The notes under the pieces: model-generated
What the model was told of the DNA's origin: nothing
Databases searched by the model: none
Seen by the model: the letters and a program-made list of their open reading frames with translations, nothing else
Assembly (NCBI RefSeq): GCF_003326755.1
Contig: NZ_JPWH01000004.1
Span: 124,001-188,000, forward strand
Direction: 5' to 3'
Length of the DNA: 64,000 nucleotides
Origin: Thalassospira profundimaris
GTDB taxonomy: Bacteria; Pseudomonadota; Alphaproteobacteria; Rhodospirillales; Thalassospiraceae
Translations under genes and position numbers: made by a program
In this document: positions 37,590 through 47,089 of the stretch, piece by piece
Numbering within the stretch: the stretch's first letter is position 1
Layout: each line of letters begins with the position of its first letter

Positions 37590-39314
37590 ATGAACGAACA
37601 ACGTAACCTCTGGATTGCGATTGCAGTATCAGTCGTAATCCTGGTCGGGTTCCAATTCCTTTTCCCTCACAAACCTGATCCCCAGGTTCGCGAGGCGCAG
37701 GTGCGCGAGCAATTGGATGTCAATAAATCCACGGCGCCGCAGCCTTCCACGTCGAGCGCGGCCCCGTCGGCCCCGGGCGGTTCCACGGCCGCTCCGGTTG
37801 AGAACCGCAGCGAAGCCCTGGCAACCTCGCCGCGCATCGAAATTGATACGCCGCGTGTAAAGGGCTCCATTCGTCTGGTCGGTGGTCTGATTGACGATAT
37901 CCAGTTGCAGGATTATCGGGAAACCGAAGACCCCAAAAGCCCGCTGATCCACGTTCTGAACCCGGCCGGGTCAAACGATGCCTATTTTGGTGAATTTGGC
38001 TGGGTTGCCGGCGAAGGCGAAAAAATCGCCCTGCCGGGCAACGACACCCGCTGGCAGGCTGACAGCGAAACGCTGACCCCGGAAAAGCCCGTTACCCTGA
38101 CCTGGGATAATGGCGAGGGGCTGATTTTCAAGCGGACCATCTCGATCGATGACAATTACATGTTTTCGGTCAAGCAGTCGGTCACGAATAACAGTGGCAA
38201 ATCGGTTTCGCTTTATCCCTATGGTCTGATTTCGCGTCGCGGTCTGCCGCACACCTCGGGCTATTACATTCTGCATGAAGGTCCGATTGGTGTTGTTGAT
38301 GGCTCGCTTAAGGAAATCAGCTACAAGGACCTGATGGAAGATGACGGCACGGTTAGCGAGAAATCGACTGGCGGCTGGGTTGGCATTACCGATAAATACT
38401 GGCTGGTTGCCCTGGCACCGCCCAGTGACGAAAGCCTGACAGCGCGTTTCAGCCATCATATGGCGAACAATACCGACAAGTTCCAGGCTGATTATCTCGG
38501 CGCTGCGCAAACGATCGCCAATGGCGAAAGTGCGAGCACCGAAAGCCACATGTTTGCCGGGGCAAAGGAATATAAACTTCTGGAAGCCTATTCCGAACAG
38601 TACAATATTAAGCTGTTTGATCGTGCAATCGACTTTGGCTGGTTCTGGTTCCTGACCATTCCGTTCTTCCAGATCCTGCAATGGATCAACCATGTGATTG
38701 GCAACTTTGGTTTGTCGATCCTGGCCTTTACGGTTCTGGTCAAGGCGGTGATGTTCCCGCTGGCGAACAAGTCCTATAAATCCATGAGCGGCATGAAAAA
38801 GCTGCAGCCGAAAATGACGCAGATTCGCGAACAGTTCGCCGATGACCGTCAGCGTCAGCAGCAGGAAATCATGGCCCTGTATAAACGTGAAAAGATCAAC
38901 CCGGCATCGGGCTGTCTTCCGATCGTTGTGCAGATCCCGGTATTCTTTGCGCTTTATAAAGTGCTGTTCGTGAATATCGAAATGCGTCATGCGCCGTTCT
39001 TTGGCTGGATCCAGGACCTGTCGGCACCGGACCCCACCACGCTGTTTAACCTTTTTGGTCTGATCGACTGGACCCCGCCGCATATGCTGATGATTGGCGT
39101 CTGGCCGCTGATTATGGGGATCACCATGTTCCTCCAGCAGAAGCTGAATCCGGCACCGGCGGATCCGACCCAGGCCAAGATTATGATGTTCCTTCCGATC
39201 ATCTTTACCTTTATGCTGGCTAAATTCCCGGCAGGTCTGGTGATCTACTGGGCATGGAACAACACGCTGTCGATCATTCAGCAGCGATACATCATGTACC
39301 GGATGGGGGTCTGA
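37590..39314 (+). CDS. yidC: Membrane protein insertase YidC
   Basis: The predicted 574-residue Oxa1/YidC insertase of the inner membrane has an N-terminal transmembrane helix (NLWIAIAVSVVILVGFQFLF), a large periplasmic beta-sandwich domain (~90-350), and the five-helix insertase core from ~365. The latter includes the hydrophilic-groove Arg in TVLVKAVMFPL...KSYKSM and MALYKREKINPASGCLPIVVQIPVFFALYKV. ATG 37590 follows AAAGAGGCG; an earlier in-frame ATG at 37443 lies inside yidD. engB follows 48 bases later. Confidence 0.97.
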   Translation: MNEQRNLWIAIAVSVVILVGFQFLFPHKPDPQVREAQVREQLDVNKSTAPQPSTSSAAPSAPGGSTAAPVENRSEALATSPRIEIDTPRVKGSIRLVGGLIDDIQLQDYRETEDPKSPLIHVLNPAGSNDAYFGEFGWVAGEGEKIALPGNDTRWQADSETLTPEKPVTLTWDNGEGLIFKRTISIDDNYMFSVKQSVTNNSGKSVSLYPYGLISRRGLPHTSGYYILHEGPIGVVDGSLKEISYKDLMEDDGTVSEKSTGGWVGITDKYWLVALAPPSDESLTARFSHHMANNTDKFQADYLGAAQTIANGESASTESHMFAGAKEYKLLEAYSEQYNIKLFDRAIDFGWFWFLTIPFFQILQWINHVIGNFGLSILAFTVLVKAVMFPLANKSYKSMSGMKKLQPKMTQIREQFADDRQRQQQEIMALYKREKINPASGCLPIVVQIPVFFALYKVLFVNIEMRHAPFFGWIQDLSAPDPTTLFNLFGLIDWTPPHMLMIGVWPLIMGITMFLQQKLNPAPADPTQAKIMMFLPIIFTFMLAKFPAGLVIYWAWNNTLSIIQQRYIMYRMGV

Positions 39315-39362
39315 CGACCCCCGTCTTCGGGCCGCTCTTATGGCGGGCGGATACGGAAAATA

Positions 39363-40025
39363 ATGACCGAAGCAAACATAACGGCATCCTTATTGGTGCC
39401 GACTTACAAAGAACACCAGATCGAAGCCGGGCGCCTGCTTTTTACGCGCCCGGTGACTTTCATGTTGGGGGTTGCCAAGCTTGAGCAACTGCCCGCCGAA
39501 GACAAGGTCGAGATCTGTTTTGCCGGCCGATCAAATGTCGGCAAGTCCAGCCTGATTAACGCGCTTTGTTCGCGCAAGGATATGGCACGGACATCGAATA
39601 CCCCTGGCCGTACTCAGCAGCTTAACTTTTTTGACCTTGATGGTGCGTTTAACCTGGTTGATTTGCCCGGTTATGGCTTTGCCCAGGCGCCCAAGGATGT
39701 GGTGCGCAGCTGGCAGGGGCTGATCAGGCATTATCTGCGCGGGCGGGTCAAGCTGCGCCGTGTTTTCGTCCTGATCGATTCGCGCCACGGCTTTAAGGGT
39801 GCCGATCTTGAAATGATGAAAATGCTCGACGAGACGGCTGTTTCCTATCAGGTCGTGCTGACCAAGGCCGACAAACTGAAAAAAGGCCAGATGGAAAAGC
39901 GCATTGCCGAAGTGGTCGCAGCGCTGAAAAAACATCCCGCCGCCCTTAACCAGATTTTTGCGACTTCCAGTGAAAAAAATACAGGTATTTCGGAATTGCG
40001 TGCCGAGATCGCAAGCCTGTTATAA
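39363..40025 (+). CDS. engB: Ribosome biogenesis GTPase YihA/YsxC (EngB)
   Basis: The predicted 220-residue essential GTPase acts in 50S assembly. It shows G1 GRSNVGKSSLINAL, G2 TPGRTQQLNFF, G3 DLPGYGFA, G4 TKADKL and G5 ATSSEKNTG. ATG 39363 follows CGGAAAATA. It sits in the usual alphaproteobacterial place between yidC and argB. Confidence 0.96.
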   Translation: MTEANITASLLVPTYKEHQIEAGRLLFTRPVTFMLGVAKLEQLPAEDKVEICFAGRSNVGKSSLINALCSRKDMARTSNTPGRTQQLNFFDLDGAFNLVDLPGYGFAQAPKDVVRSWQGLIRHYLRGRVKLRRVFVLIDSRHGFKGADLEMMKMLDETAVSYQVVLTKADKLKKGQMEKRIAEVVAALKKHPAALNQIFATSSEKNTGISELRAEIASLL

Positions 40026-40075
40026 TGATAGACGATCGCGTTTCGTAATACGCGTTGCATGAATTGGGGAGCCCT

Positions 40076-41002
40076 ATGAGCGAAGATATCCGTCCGGAAG
40101 ATGAAAATTCTGAATCCAGCGCATACCGGACTTTGGCCCGCGCCAAGGTTCTGTCGGAAGCTTTGCCCTATATGCGGCGCTATAACGGCCAGAAAATAGT
40201 GATCAAATATGGCGGTCATGCCATGGGCGACCCGGAGCTTGCCCGCCTGTTTGCCCAGGATGTGGTGTTGCTCAAGCAGGTTGGCATGAATCCGATTGTG
40301 GTTCATGGCGGCGGCCCGCAGATCGGCCAGATGCTCAAGGAACTCAATATCCAGTCCGAATTTGTTGATGGCCTTCGCGTTACCGACCAGCAAACGATTG
40401 ACGTGGTTGAAATGGTGCTGGCGGGCAAGATCAACAAGGAAATCGTTTCCAACATCAATTCGTCGGGCGGGGTGGCAGTTGGCCTGTGTGGTAAGGATGC
40501 GCATCTGATTACCGCACGTAAACTGACCCGCACCAAGCGCGACCCGGAAAGCAATATTGAAAAGGTTCTCGACCTTGGCTTTGTGGGGGAGCCGGTTGCG
40601 GTGAACCCCCATGTGCTCGATTGTTTTGCCAGCACGGATATTATTCCGGTAATTGCACCCATAGGTGTTGATGAAAACGGTCAGACTTACAATATCAATG
40701 CAGATACCGCTGCTGGTGCCGTTGCAAAGGCAGTGGGTGCGCGTCGCCTTTATATGCTGACTGATGTGAAAGGTATCCTGGACCAGGAAAAGCAGTTGGT
40801 GCGCGATGCTGATGTTGAAAGCATCAATGCCATGATTGCCGATGGGACGATTTCAGGCGGGATGATCCCCAAAACCGAAACCTGCCTTGATGCGGTTCAG
40901 AATGGCGTGGAGGCCGCTGTCATTGTTGATGGACGGGCGCCCCATGCCGTGTTGCTGGAATTGTTCACCGAACGGGGGGCCGGTACGATGATCCGGGGAT
41001 AA
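40076..41002 (+). CDS. argB: Acetylglutamate kinase
   Basis: The predicted 308-residue enzyme phosphorylates N-acetyl-L-glutamate in arginine synthesis. Amino-acid-kinase motifs visible are [22 protein letters not shown], the ornithine-pathway [31 protein letters not shown] and the [14 protein letters not shown] lysine loop. The N-terminal ~20-residue acidic extension precedes [19 protein letters not shown] 40076 follows GGGGAGCCC. Confidence 0.97.
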   Translation: MSEDIRPEDENSESSAYRTLARAKVLSEALPYMRRYNGQKIVIKYGGHAMGDPELARLFAQDVVLLKQVGMNPIVVHGGGPQIGQMLKELNIQSEFVDGLRVTDQQTIDVVEMVLAGKINKEIVSNINSSGGVAVGLCGKDAHLITARKLTRTKRDPESNIEKVLDLGFVGEPVAVNPHVLDCFASTDIIPVIAPIGVDENGQTYNINADTAAGAVAKAVGARRLYMLTDVKGILDQEKQLVRDADVESINAMIADGTISGGMIPKTETCLDAVQNGVEAAVIVDGRAPHAVLLELFTERGAGTMIRG

Positions 41003-41161
41003 TTCCCGGGCGCCCTGCTCTGCTGTTGATGGCAAAGATGTGTTTGTCGCACGGATTGATGTATAATCGCTGCTCGGTCACGCAAGGGGTCTGGGGTGCG
41101 GTTTTGCAGGTTGTTTGTGTGTTAAACTTTGCCGCAAAAGATTGTGTGGAGCACAAGTAAG

Positions 41162-42220
41162 GTGACAACAGAGTCTCCTCTTAAATCCCGTTATTGGGAC
41201 ACTGCGTCTGCGACGCTTGATGTATTGCGCGAATATAACCTTTCGCCGGTACCTGAAGTGTTCCATGTCTGGTTTGTTTATTTTGCCGATGAAAATCCGG
41301 ATATTTTTCGTGCGCTGGATATTGCCCGCCAGCAGGGAACCCGGATTGATGAAAAGCAGCTTTTTGATCTTTATCAGCAGTTTATTCTACACCCGCAGAT
41401 GGCTGAATTTTTGCTGCAAGGGATGGATGATTTTGCCGATGTCATTGATCATAGCGAGCACAGCATAGGTTCTGTCACAACCGAGTTAAATGTTTATGGC
41501 AAGGTTCTGGAAGAAGTTGATGCCGTGTTGCAGCGCGATGGCTGCAAGATGGAAGTTCTGGGGCTTGTTGCCCGTCAGACCCGCCAAATTCGCCAAAGCG
41601 TTTCGGCGCTAAGCGAACAGCTTGAAACCTATCATCAGCAAATTACCACTCTTCAGGTTGAATTGGAAAAGGCACGTGAACAGTCTTTTACGGATGGATT
41701 GACCCGCGTTTCCAACCGTTTGCATTTTGAACAATTGCTGAGCGGGCTTGCCGAGGACCTGGATAATGAGACCAATATCCAGCCCTTTTGTCTGATGCTG
41801 ATCGATTTGGACCAGTTTAAACAGATCAATGACCGTTTCGGGCACCGGGTGGGCGATGAAATTCTGGTTCTGATCGCCGGAATACTGAAATCAACGATCA
41901 AGGGGCGCGATACGGTCGCACGTTATGGGGGCGACGAATTTACCATTCTGCTGCCGCAAACCAGACTTGATGAGGCGCAATCCCTGGCAGGAGAGCTTTG
42001 CAACTCAGTCAGGGTGCGTGAAGTGAGGGCGAAATCCTCGGGGGTTTCGTTTGGGCATATGACAGTCTCGATTGGCGTTGCCGAATATCAAAAGGGGGAA
42101 GGGGCCGCGTCCCTGGTCGATCGCACGGACAAAGCCCTGTATCTGGCCAAACAGGCAGGCCGGGATCAATATTGCGTTGCTTTCCCTTCGGTTGATACGG
42201 TCGAACCGGCAGGATGTTAA
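41162..42220 (+). CDS. Soluble GGDEF diguanylate cyclase
   Basis: The predicted 352-residue protein has an N-terminal helical region (~1-130) with no recognised sensor name, a coiled coil (~130-175, SALSEQLETYHQQITTLQVELEKARE) and an intact GGDEF domain (DGLTRVSNRLHFEQLL, IDLDQFKQINDRFGHRVGD, RYGGDEF). The I-site is absent: the position of RxxD reads KGRD, so product inhibition is probably weak. The N-terminal fold recalls a family seen in several alphaproteobacterial cyclases. The GTG start at 41162 is preferred because GGAG lies 10 bases upstream; TTG 41129 is an alternative. Confidence 0.88.
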   Translation: MTTESPLKSRYWDTASATLDVLREYNLSPVPEVFHVWFVYFADENPDIFRALDIARQQGTRIDEKQLFDLYQQFILHPQMAEFLLQGMDDFADVIDHSEHSIGSVTTELNVYGKVLEEVDAVLQRDGCKMEVLGLVARQTRQIRQSVSALSEQLETYHQQITTLQVELEKAREQSFTDGLTRVSNRLHFEQLLSGLAEDLDNETNIQPFCLMLIDLDQFKQINDRFGHRVGDEILVLIAGILKSTIKGRDTVARYGGDEFTILLPQTRLDEAQSLAGELCNSVRVREVRAKSSGVSFGHMTVSIGVAEYQKGEGAASLVDRTDKALYLAKQAGRDQYCVAFPSVDTVEPAGC

Positions 42221-42632
42221 GTCGGTTTGACGATCAAAACATGCGCTGAAGCCTGTCGTGAAACCAAAAGGCGGACGCATGGCAGAATTGTGCGCATGAT
42301 CATAATCGTCGCTCAGGTCTGTGGGGCGGTTTTGATTTATGCCGTGTTTATGTCAGAAAATTGATTTTTTCGTTCTATAACAACCCATTAAATCTGTTTG
42401 CTTGGGCGCGGTAATTTGGTTTTGTCGAAAGAAACCGCGTGCTTGAAGGCATGGTCGCACAGGGTCGGGTGCGGCTGCGGTCTTGCAATCATCGGTGCAA
42501 AAGCGTATGTAACCAGCGCCTGACAGCGATTGTTGCTGCCGGGCCATCTGGCGTTTGCGGCAGCGATGGACCGCGATAGTGCCAGAAACAGAATGTGTTT
42601 CCGTATTTACCGCCAGCCTTCGAAAGCCGAGC
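42221..42632. other. Intergenic stretch with no recognised gene
   Basis: These 412 bases lie between the diguanylate cyclase and mtaB. In many alphaproteobacteria dapF precedes mtaB, but no dapF remnant could be read here. The only frames lack ribosome sites. An AT-rich part at about 42340-42400 may hold the mtaB-ftsY promoter. Confidence 0.4.
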
Positions 42633-43880
42633 ATGACAGAGCCGCGCGTCATTACATTTGGTTGCCGTTTGAACACCTATGAATCCGAGGTGATGCGCGA
42701 CCACGCCAAGGCCGCGGGGCTGGATGATGCCATCATCATCAATACCTGCGCTGTTACGACCGAGGCCGAACGCCAGGCGCGGCAGAATATTCGTCGCCTG
42801 CGCCGCGAAAATCCGGATGCCAAAATTTTTGTGACCGGCTGTGCCGTGCAGGTAAACTCGGACAAATTTGCCGGGATGAAGGAAATCGACCGCATTTTTG
42901 GCAATGATACCAAAATGAAGGCGGAAACCTTCATGGATATCAGCCATGAGCGCGTGATCGTAAATGACATTATGTCGGTTGAGGAAACCGCCAGCCACCT
43001 TGTTTCCGGCTTTGAAGGCCGGGCGCGTGCCTTTGTCCAGGTTCAAAATGGCTGTGATCATCGCTGTACATTCTGCATCATTCCCTTTGGTCGCGGGAAT
43101 TCACGCAGCGTGCCACTGGGCGAAATTGTCACCCAGGTGCGCGAACTGGTCGCCAATGGCTATGCCGAGGTGGTTTTGACCGGCGTAGATATTACATCCT
43201 ATGGCCATGACCTGCCCGGCAAGCCGACATTGGGGCAAATGGCGCGCCGGTTGTTGGCCCAGGTGCCGGAACTGCCGCGTTTGCGTATTTCATCGGTCGA
43301 TCCGGTGGAAATTGACGAAGATATTTTCCGCCTGATCGAAACCGAACCGCGCCTGATGCCCCATATGCATATCAGCCTCCAAGCGGGCGATGACATGGTG
43401 CTCAAGCGTATGAAACGCCGCCATCTGCGCCAGGATGTGATTGATTTTTGCCAAAAGGTTCGCGCACTGCGCCCCGATGTGACCTTTGGCGCCGATATTA
43501 TTGCCGGTTTCCCCACCGAAACCGATGAAATGGCCGAAAATACCCTGCGCCTGGTTGAAGAATGCGGGCTGATTTACCTGCATGTGTTCCCTTATTCATC
43601 GCGCCCGGGCACACCGGCGGCAAAGATGCCCCAGGTTGCCAAGGAAAAGCGCAAGGAACGTGCGGCTGCCTTGCGCGATGCGGGCGAGATTCAGCTTGCG
43701 GCATTTTTGCAATCGCGTGTCGGCATGGTGGAAAATGTGCTGATCGAAAAGGAAAATACCGGCCATACGGAGCATTTTGCTCCCGTTGAGCTTGATCGCG
43801 TGATAGAACCGGGCACAATCGCCAAGGCCAAAGTCATTGGCCATAAAGACGGAAAACTGATTGCGGAGCTGATGGTATGA
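42633..43880 (+). CDS. mtaB: tRNA (N6-threonylcarbamoyladenosine-C2)-methylthiotransferase MtaB
   Basis: The predicted 415-residue radical-SAM enzyme adds a methylthio group to t6A37 of tRNA. It has the N-terminal MTTase domain with three Cys (FGCRLN, INTCAVT, VTGCAVQ) for the auxiliary [4Fe-4S] cluster, the radical-SAM motif CDHRCTFCIIPFGRG and a TRAM domain at the C-terminus. These features distinguish it from RimO and MiaB as the MtaB type. ATG 42633 is chosen from the family start, and the site before it is weak. It overlaps ftsY by 4 bases (ATGA). Confidence 0.93.
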   Translation: MTEPRVITFGCRLNTYESEVMRDHAKAAGLDDAIIINTCAVTTEAERQARQNIRRLRRENPDAKIFVTGCAVQVNSDKFAGMKEIDRIFGNDTKMKAETFMDISHERVIVNDIMSVEETASHLVSGFEGRARAFVQVQNGCDHRCTFCIIPFGRGNSRSVPLGEIVTQVRELVANGYAEVVLTGVDITSYGHDLPGKPTLGQMARRLLAQVPELPRLRISSVDPVEIDEDIFRLIETEPRLMPHMHISLQAGDDMVLKRMKRRHLRQDVIDFCQKVRALRPDVTFGADIIAGFPTETDEMAENTLRLVEECGLIYLHVFPYSSRPGTPAAKMPQVAKEKRKERAAALRDAGEIQLAAFLQSRVGMVENVLIEKENTGHTEHFAPVELDRVIEPGTIAKAKVIGHKDGKLIAELMV

Positions 43881-44812
43881 GTGAAGAGGGGAAAAAAAGC
43901 TGGTTTGCCCGATTGAAGGACGGGTTGAAACGGTCCTCCTCGAAACTGACCACCGGCATTGCCGATATTTTTACCAAGCGCCGTCTGGATGATGATGCGC
44001 TGGAAGAATTTGAAGATCTGCTGATCACATCCGACCTTGGCGTTACCACGGCGGCAAAGCTGAGTGGTGAATTGGCAAAAACCCGCTTTGATAAAGAAGT
44101 GGATTCGGCCGAAATCCAGGAATTCATTGCCGAGGAAGTCACCAAAATTCTGGACCCGGTGGCAAAGCCGCTGGTGCTGGACCCTGCACGCAAGCCTCAC
44201 GTGGTGCTGGTGGTGGGGGTTAATGGCTCGGGCAAAACCACCACCATTGGCAAACTGGCAAAATCCTATAAGGATCAGGGACTGAAGGTTATGATGGCGG
44301 CGGGCGATACCTTTCGCGCCGCAGCGGTGGAGCAGCTTAAGGTGTGGGGTGAACGCACCGATTGCCCGGTCATTTCGCGTGATACCGGTGCTGATGCCGC
44401 AGGTCTTGCCTATGATGCCATTGAACAGGCAAAGCGCCAGGGTATGGATTTGCTGCTGATTGATACGGCAGGCCGGTTGCAGAACAAATCCCATTTGATG
44501 GACGAACTTAAAAAGATTGTTCGGGTGATTCGCAAATGCGATGAAACCGCCCCGCATGACACGTTGTTGGTGCTCGATGCCACAACCGGTCAAAACGCGC
44601 ATTCCCAGGTTGAGCTGTTTTCGGAGGCTACCAATGTTTCCGGCCTGATCGTGACCAAGCTGGATGGTACGGCCAAAGGCGGTGTTGTGGTGGCGCTGGC
44701 AGAAAAATTTGGCAAGCCGGTTCATGCTATTGGCGTTGGCGAAAGTGCCGAAGATTTACGCCCGTTCGAGGCCCGTAATTTTGCCCGAAGTCTTGCTGGT
44801 CTGGCAGACTGA
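43877..44812 (+). CDS. ftsY: Signal recognition particle receptor FtsY
   Basis: The predicted 311-residue SRP GTPase receptor acts at the inner membrane in cotranslational targeting. It has the N-domain four-helix bundle (~20-100) and G-domain motifs GVNGSGKTTTIGKLA, DTFRAAAVEQLKVW, DTAGRLQNKSHLMDELKK, TKLDGTAKGGV and the closing GVGESAEDLRPFE. The acidic A-domain is absent, as usual for alphaproteobacterial forms. Translationally coupled to mtaB. Confidence 0.97.
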   Translation: MSEEGKKSWFARLKDGLKRSSSKLTTGIADIFTKRRLDDDALEEFEDLLITSDLGVTTAAKLSGELAKTRFDKEVDSAEIQEFIAEEVTKILDPVAKPLVLDPARKPHVVLVVGVNGSGKTTTIGKLAKSYKDQGLKVMMAAGDTFRAAAVEQLKVWGERTDCPVISRDTGADAAGLAYDAIEQAKRQGMDLLLIDTAGRLQNKSHLMDELKKIVRVIRKCDETAPHDTLLVLDATTGQNAHSQVELFSEATNVSGLIVTKLDGTAKGGVVVALAEKFGKPVHAIGVGESAEDLRPFEARNFARSLAGLAD

Positions 44813-44827
44813 TTTTTGTTTCCACAT

Positions 44828-44866
44828 AAAAACGCCGCCAGGACATCGATCCAGGCGGCGTTTTTG
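44828..44866. terminator. Bidirectional terminator between ftsY and the lipid-kinase gene
   Basis: The perfect 12-bp arms AAAAACGCCGCC and GGCGGCGTTTTT (44828-44839 with 44854-44865) give T-runs on both strands between two convergent genes. Confidence 0.9.
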
Positions 44867-44896
44867 TGGCGTTACCTTTTCACGATTGAAAAAGTG

Positions 44897-46267
44897 TCAG
44901 CCGGTTTCTGTCGAGGAGACGGCGGACAACTGGCCTTCAAGCTCTGTCAGCGTTGATTTCAGCGTCAAAAGGCTGGATTTGATCTGGTCGGGTTTGTCGT
45001 CGATGGGGCAGGTTTCAAGCGTGCCCAGAAGCGGCGCGATTTGATTGAGCAACCCGGTTGCCAGACGTTCATCAAGATCGTTTAAAACCCATGACAGTGC
45101 CTTGTCGCGCAGGGTTTCCAGGCTGTGGAAATCCGGGTCCGGCGAGGATAGGGGCAGGCCGTAGGGGCGCAGGTCCAGTTCAAGCTGGCGGACAATACCG
45201 CGCAGTTTGCGCGATTCATCGTGGCAAACGGCTTTGAACTGCGGGCTGGACGCAATGTTGTAAATTGCTTCAAGCCGGATTGTCAGGTCTTCGGTATCAA
45301 TGGTGATGTCATTTAGGGCATCGGCATCCGGGATGTCATTTTCCCCCGGGGCGTCGCCAGTAAAGGCGTTGGGGGCAAACACGGTCAGGGCCGCACGGTC
45401 CAGCGTAAAAGTTGCCGGCAGTTTGCTAATGATTTCGCCATCCGCGAGGATGGGGTGTGGTTCAGCGCAGTCGATATGAATTTCGTCGCATTCCATTGTC
45501 AGGGCCAGTTCGGATTCATCGACGGATCCAAATAACAGGGCCGCGCCAATATCCATTCCCGAAAGCGTATCGACATCGGCCCGAATGGCAAACACATGCA
45601 GTTTGCCATCATCAAGGCGCTTGTTTTCGCGCGGGCGCAAACCGCCGCCAAAATACTGGCCGTTGGTAACGGTTAACTGGCGCAGTTTCAAATGCTGCTG
45701 GTCATGCCCCGCACAGGTTACGTCCAGTTCCAGCGGGGTCATTTCATGCCAGCTTTGCCAGTTGGCAACCGCATAGCTGATCGCCCCGGTCCAGCGTTTG
45801 AGGTCCGGATTAATGCGTTTGCGCGCATCGGCCGGTACGCCGATAGAGGCGGCATTGACAAAACTTTTGCCATTCACCCGGCCAATATCAAGCTGGGCCA
45901 ACTGGCCGTTAATGGCGGCCTGGGCTGCTTGTATCGGGTCGTCGGGCAGTTTCAGGCTGCGGGCAAAATCATTGGCGGTGCCAAGGGGCAGGGCCAGCAA
46001 AACTGTGCCAGACTGGCAAATCGGGTCGATGACCGCATTGATTGTGCCATCACCGCCACCAATGGCGACAATATCGCCAGATGTGGTGTTGGTTTTGATT
46101 TGCCCTGTCATGGCCTCGGGACCGTCGCAGAAAACCAGTTCTGTCTGGTATCCGGCATCCTCGAATACACTGCGCAAAGCCTGGGCCCCGTCGCGGCGCC
46201 ATTTTTCCGGGACCTTGGTGCGCGTCAGCAGCATCAGAACCTTGCCGGTAAGATCAGAGTTTTCCAC
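44897..46267 (-). CDS. Diacylglycerol/lipid kinase family protein with C-terminal extension
   Basis: The predicted 456-residue protein has a DAGK catalytic domain: IVAIGGGDGTINAVID at ~78 and LPLGTANDFARSL at ~105, then FVNAASIGVPADARKRI. A YegS/LCB5-like C-terminal beta domain includes QYFGGGLRP. About 130 additional residues after ~320 have a helical, Leu/Asp-rich pattern unlike the usual ~300-residue family members. It phosphorylates lipids in the family; the substrate here is unknown. GTG 46267 follows GGGAG by nine bases; the longer frame starts with TTG 46291. Upstream is dps on the same strand, separated by its terminator. Confidence 0.8.
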   Translation of the reverse strand: MENSDLTGKVLMLLTRTKVPEKWRRDGAQALRSVFEDAGYQTELVFCDGPEAMTGQIKTNTTSGDIVAIGGGDGTINAVIDPICQSGTVLLALPLGTANDFARSLKLPDDPIQAAQAAINGQLAQLDIGRVNGKSFVNAASIGVPADARKRINPDLKRWTGAISYAVANWQSWHEMTPLELDVTCAGHDQQHLKLRQLTVTNGQYFGGGLRPRENKRLDDGKLHVFAIRADVDTLSGMDIGAALLFGSVDESELALTMECDEIHIDCAEPHPILADGEIISKLPATFTLDRAALTVFAPNAFTGDAPGENDIPDADALNDITIDTEDLTIRLEAIYNIASSPQFKAVCHDESRKLRGIVRQLELDLRPYGLPLSSPDPDFHSLETLRDKALSWVLNDLDERLATGLLNQIAPLLGTLETCPIDDKPDQIKSSLLTLKSTLTELEGQLSAVSSTETG

Positions 46268-46342
46268 CTTTGGGGTCTCCCTGTTGAGCAAAACCGCGGG
46301 AACGTAGCGTGCGGCACCTTACTATAGGACGTTAATATTCAT

Positions 46343-46372
46343 AAAAAAACCGGCGCCTTTATGGCGCCGGCC
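46343..46372 (-). terminator. Terminator of dps
   Basis: CCGGCGCC/GGCGCCGG (46350-46357 with 46363-46370) with TTTTTTT on the minus strand beyond it. It lies 20 bases after the dps stop. Confidence 0.9.
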
Positions 46373-46391
46373 GATTTTCGCGCAGGGATGT

Positions 46392-46895
46392 TTATGCCAA
46401 AGTGGCACGCAGCATCCAGGCGGCTTCTTCATGCACGCCAATGCGTGCGGTCAGCATGTCTGCCGTGGTCGGGTCATCAACACTGTCGGCCTCATTGACA
46501 CCTTCGCGCAGAAGCTTTGCCATTTTCTCGTGGTCCTCAACCAGTTCCCGGATCATCTCCTCAGTGCTGAGAAGTTCGGTTTCGTCGGTAATGATCGAGT
46601 TTTTGATCATGGTCGAAAGGCCGGTCGGCGCATTAAAACCAATGGCACGAATACGTTCTGCCATGTCGTCATTGGCGCTGTGCAGGTCTTCGTACTGTTC
46701 TTCGGTCATTTTATGAAGCGAATAGAAGCTTGGCCCCACCACATTCCAGTGAACGCCGCGCACCTTTCCATACAGAACATGCGTTGATGCCACAATCTGG
46801 GTCAGCATTTCCGAGAGTTTGCGGCGATCCTTGCGCTCCACGCCGGTTTCAACGGGCAATTCCTGGGCGACGCTTTGCATATTGCTCTCAGCCAT
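46392..46895 (-). CDS. dps: Dps family ferritin-like DNA-protection protein
   Basis: The predicted 167-residue protein forms 12-mer cages that oxidise Fe2+ with H2O2 and shield DNA in starvation and oxidative stress. The Dps ferroxidase motif is clear: VHWNVVGPSFYSLHKMTEEQYEDLH with DDMAERIRAIG. ATG 46895 follows GGAGTCACTT; a longer frame to 46937 has no site. An EcfG-type promoter lies 61 bases upstream on its strand, so it is probably under general-stress control, together with the divergent LEA-like gene. Confidence 0.94.
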   Translation of the reverse strand: MAESNMQSVAQELPVETGVERKDRRKLSEMLTQIVASTHVLYGKVRGVHWNVVGPSFYSLHKMTEEQYEDLHSANDDMAERIRAIGFNAPTGLSTMIKNSIITDETELLSTEEMIRELVEDHEKMAKLLREGVNEADSVDDPTTADMLTARIGVHEEAAWMLRATLA

Positions 46896-46955
46896 AAGTG
46901 ACTCCTGTTTTTCGTGCGAGTTGGTAAGTTGCATCAACTTGATGATTGCCCATAG

Positions 46956-46980
46956 AACGCCTTTGAAAAGACAAGGTTCC
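46956..46980 (-). promoter_or_regulatory. EcfG-type general stress promoter for dps
   Basis: On the minus strand GGAAC (46976-46980) and CGTT (46956-46959) are separated by exactly 16 bases, the -35/-10 pattern of alphaproteobacterial EcfG sigma factors. It lies 61 bases before the dps start. Confidence 0.8.
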
Positions 46981-47003
46981 AGATAAATAAATAACGGTGA
47001 ACG

Positions 47004-47028
47004 GGAACATCATCTTGTCCATCCCGTT
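47004..47028 (+). promoter_or_regulatory. EcfG-type general stress promoter for the LEA-like gene
   Basis: On the plus strand GGAAC (47004-47008) and CGTT (47025-47028) are separated by exactly 16 bases. It lies 61 bases before the ATG at 47090 and is back to back with the dps promoter. Confidence 0.8.
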
Positions 47029-47089
47029 ATCAGGTCAAGGCAACGTCAAATAAAGATGTCGCTTGATTAAACAAAAAACGGAGGTTGTG

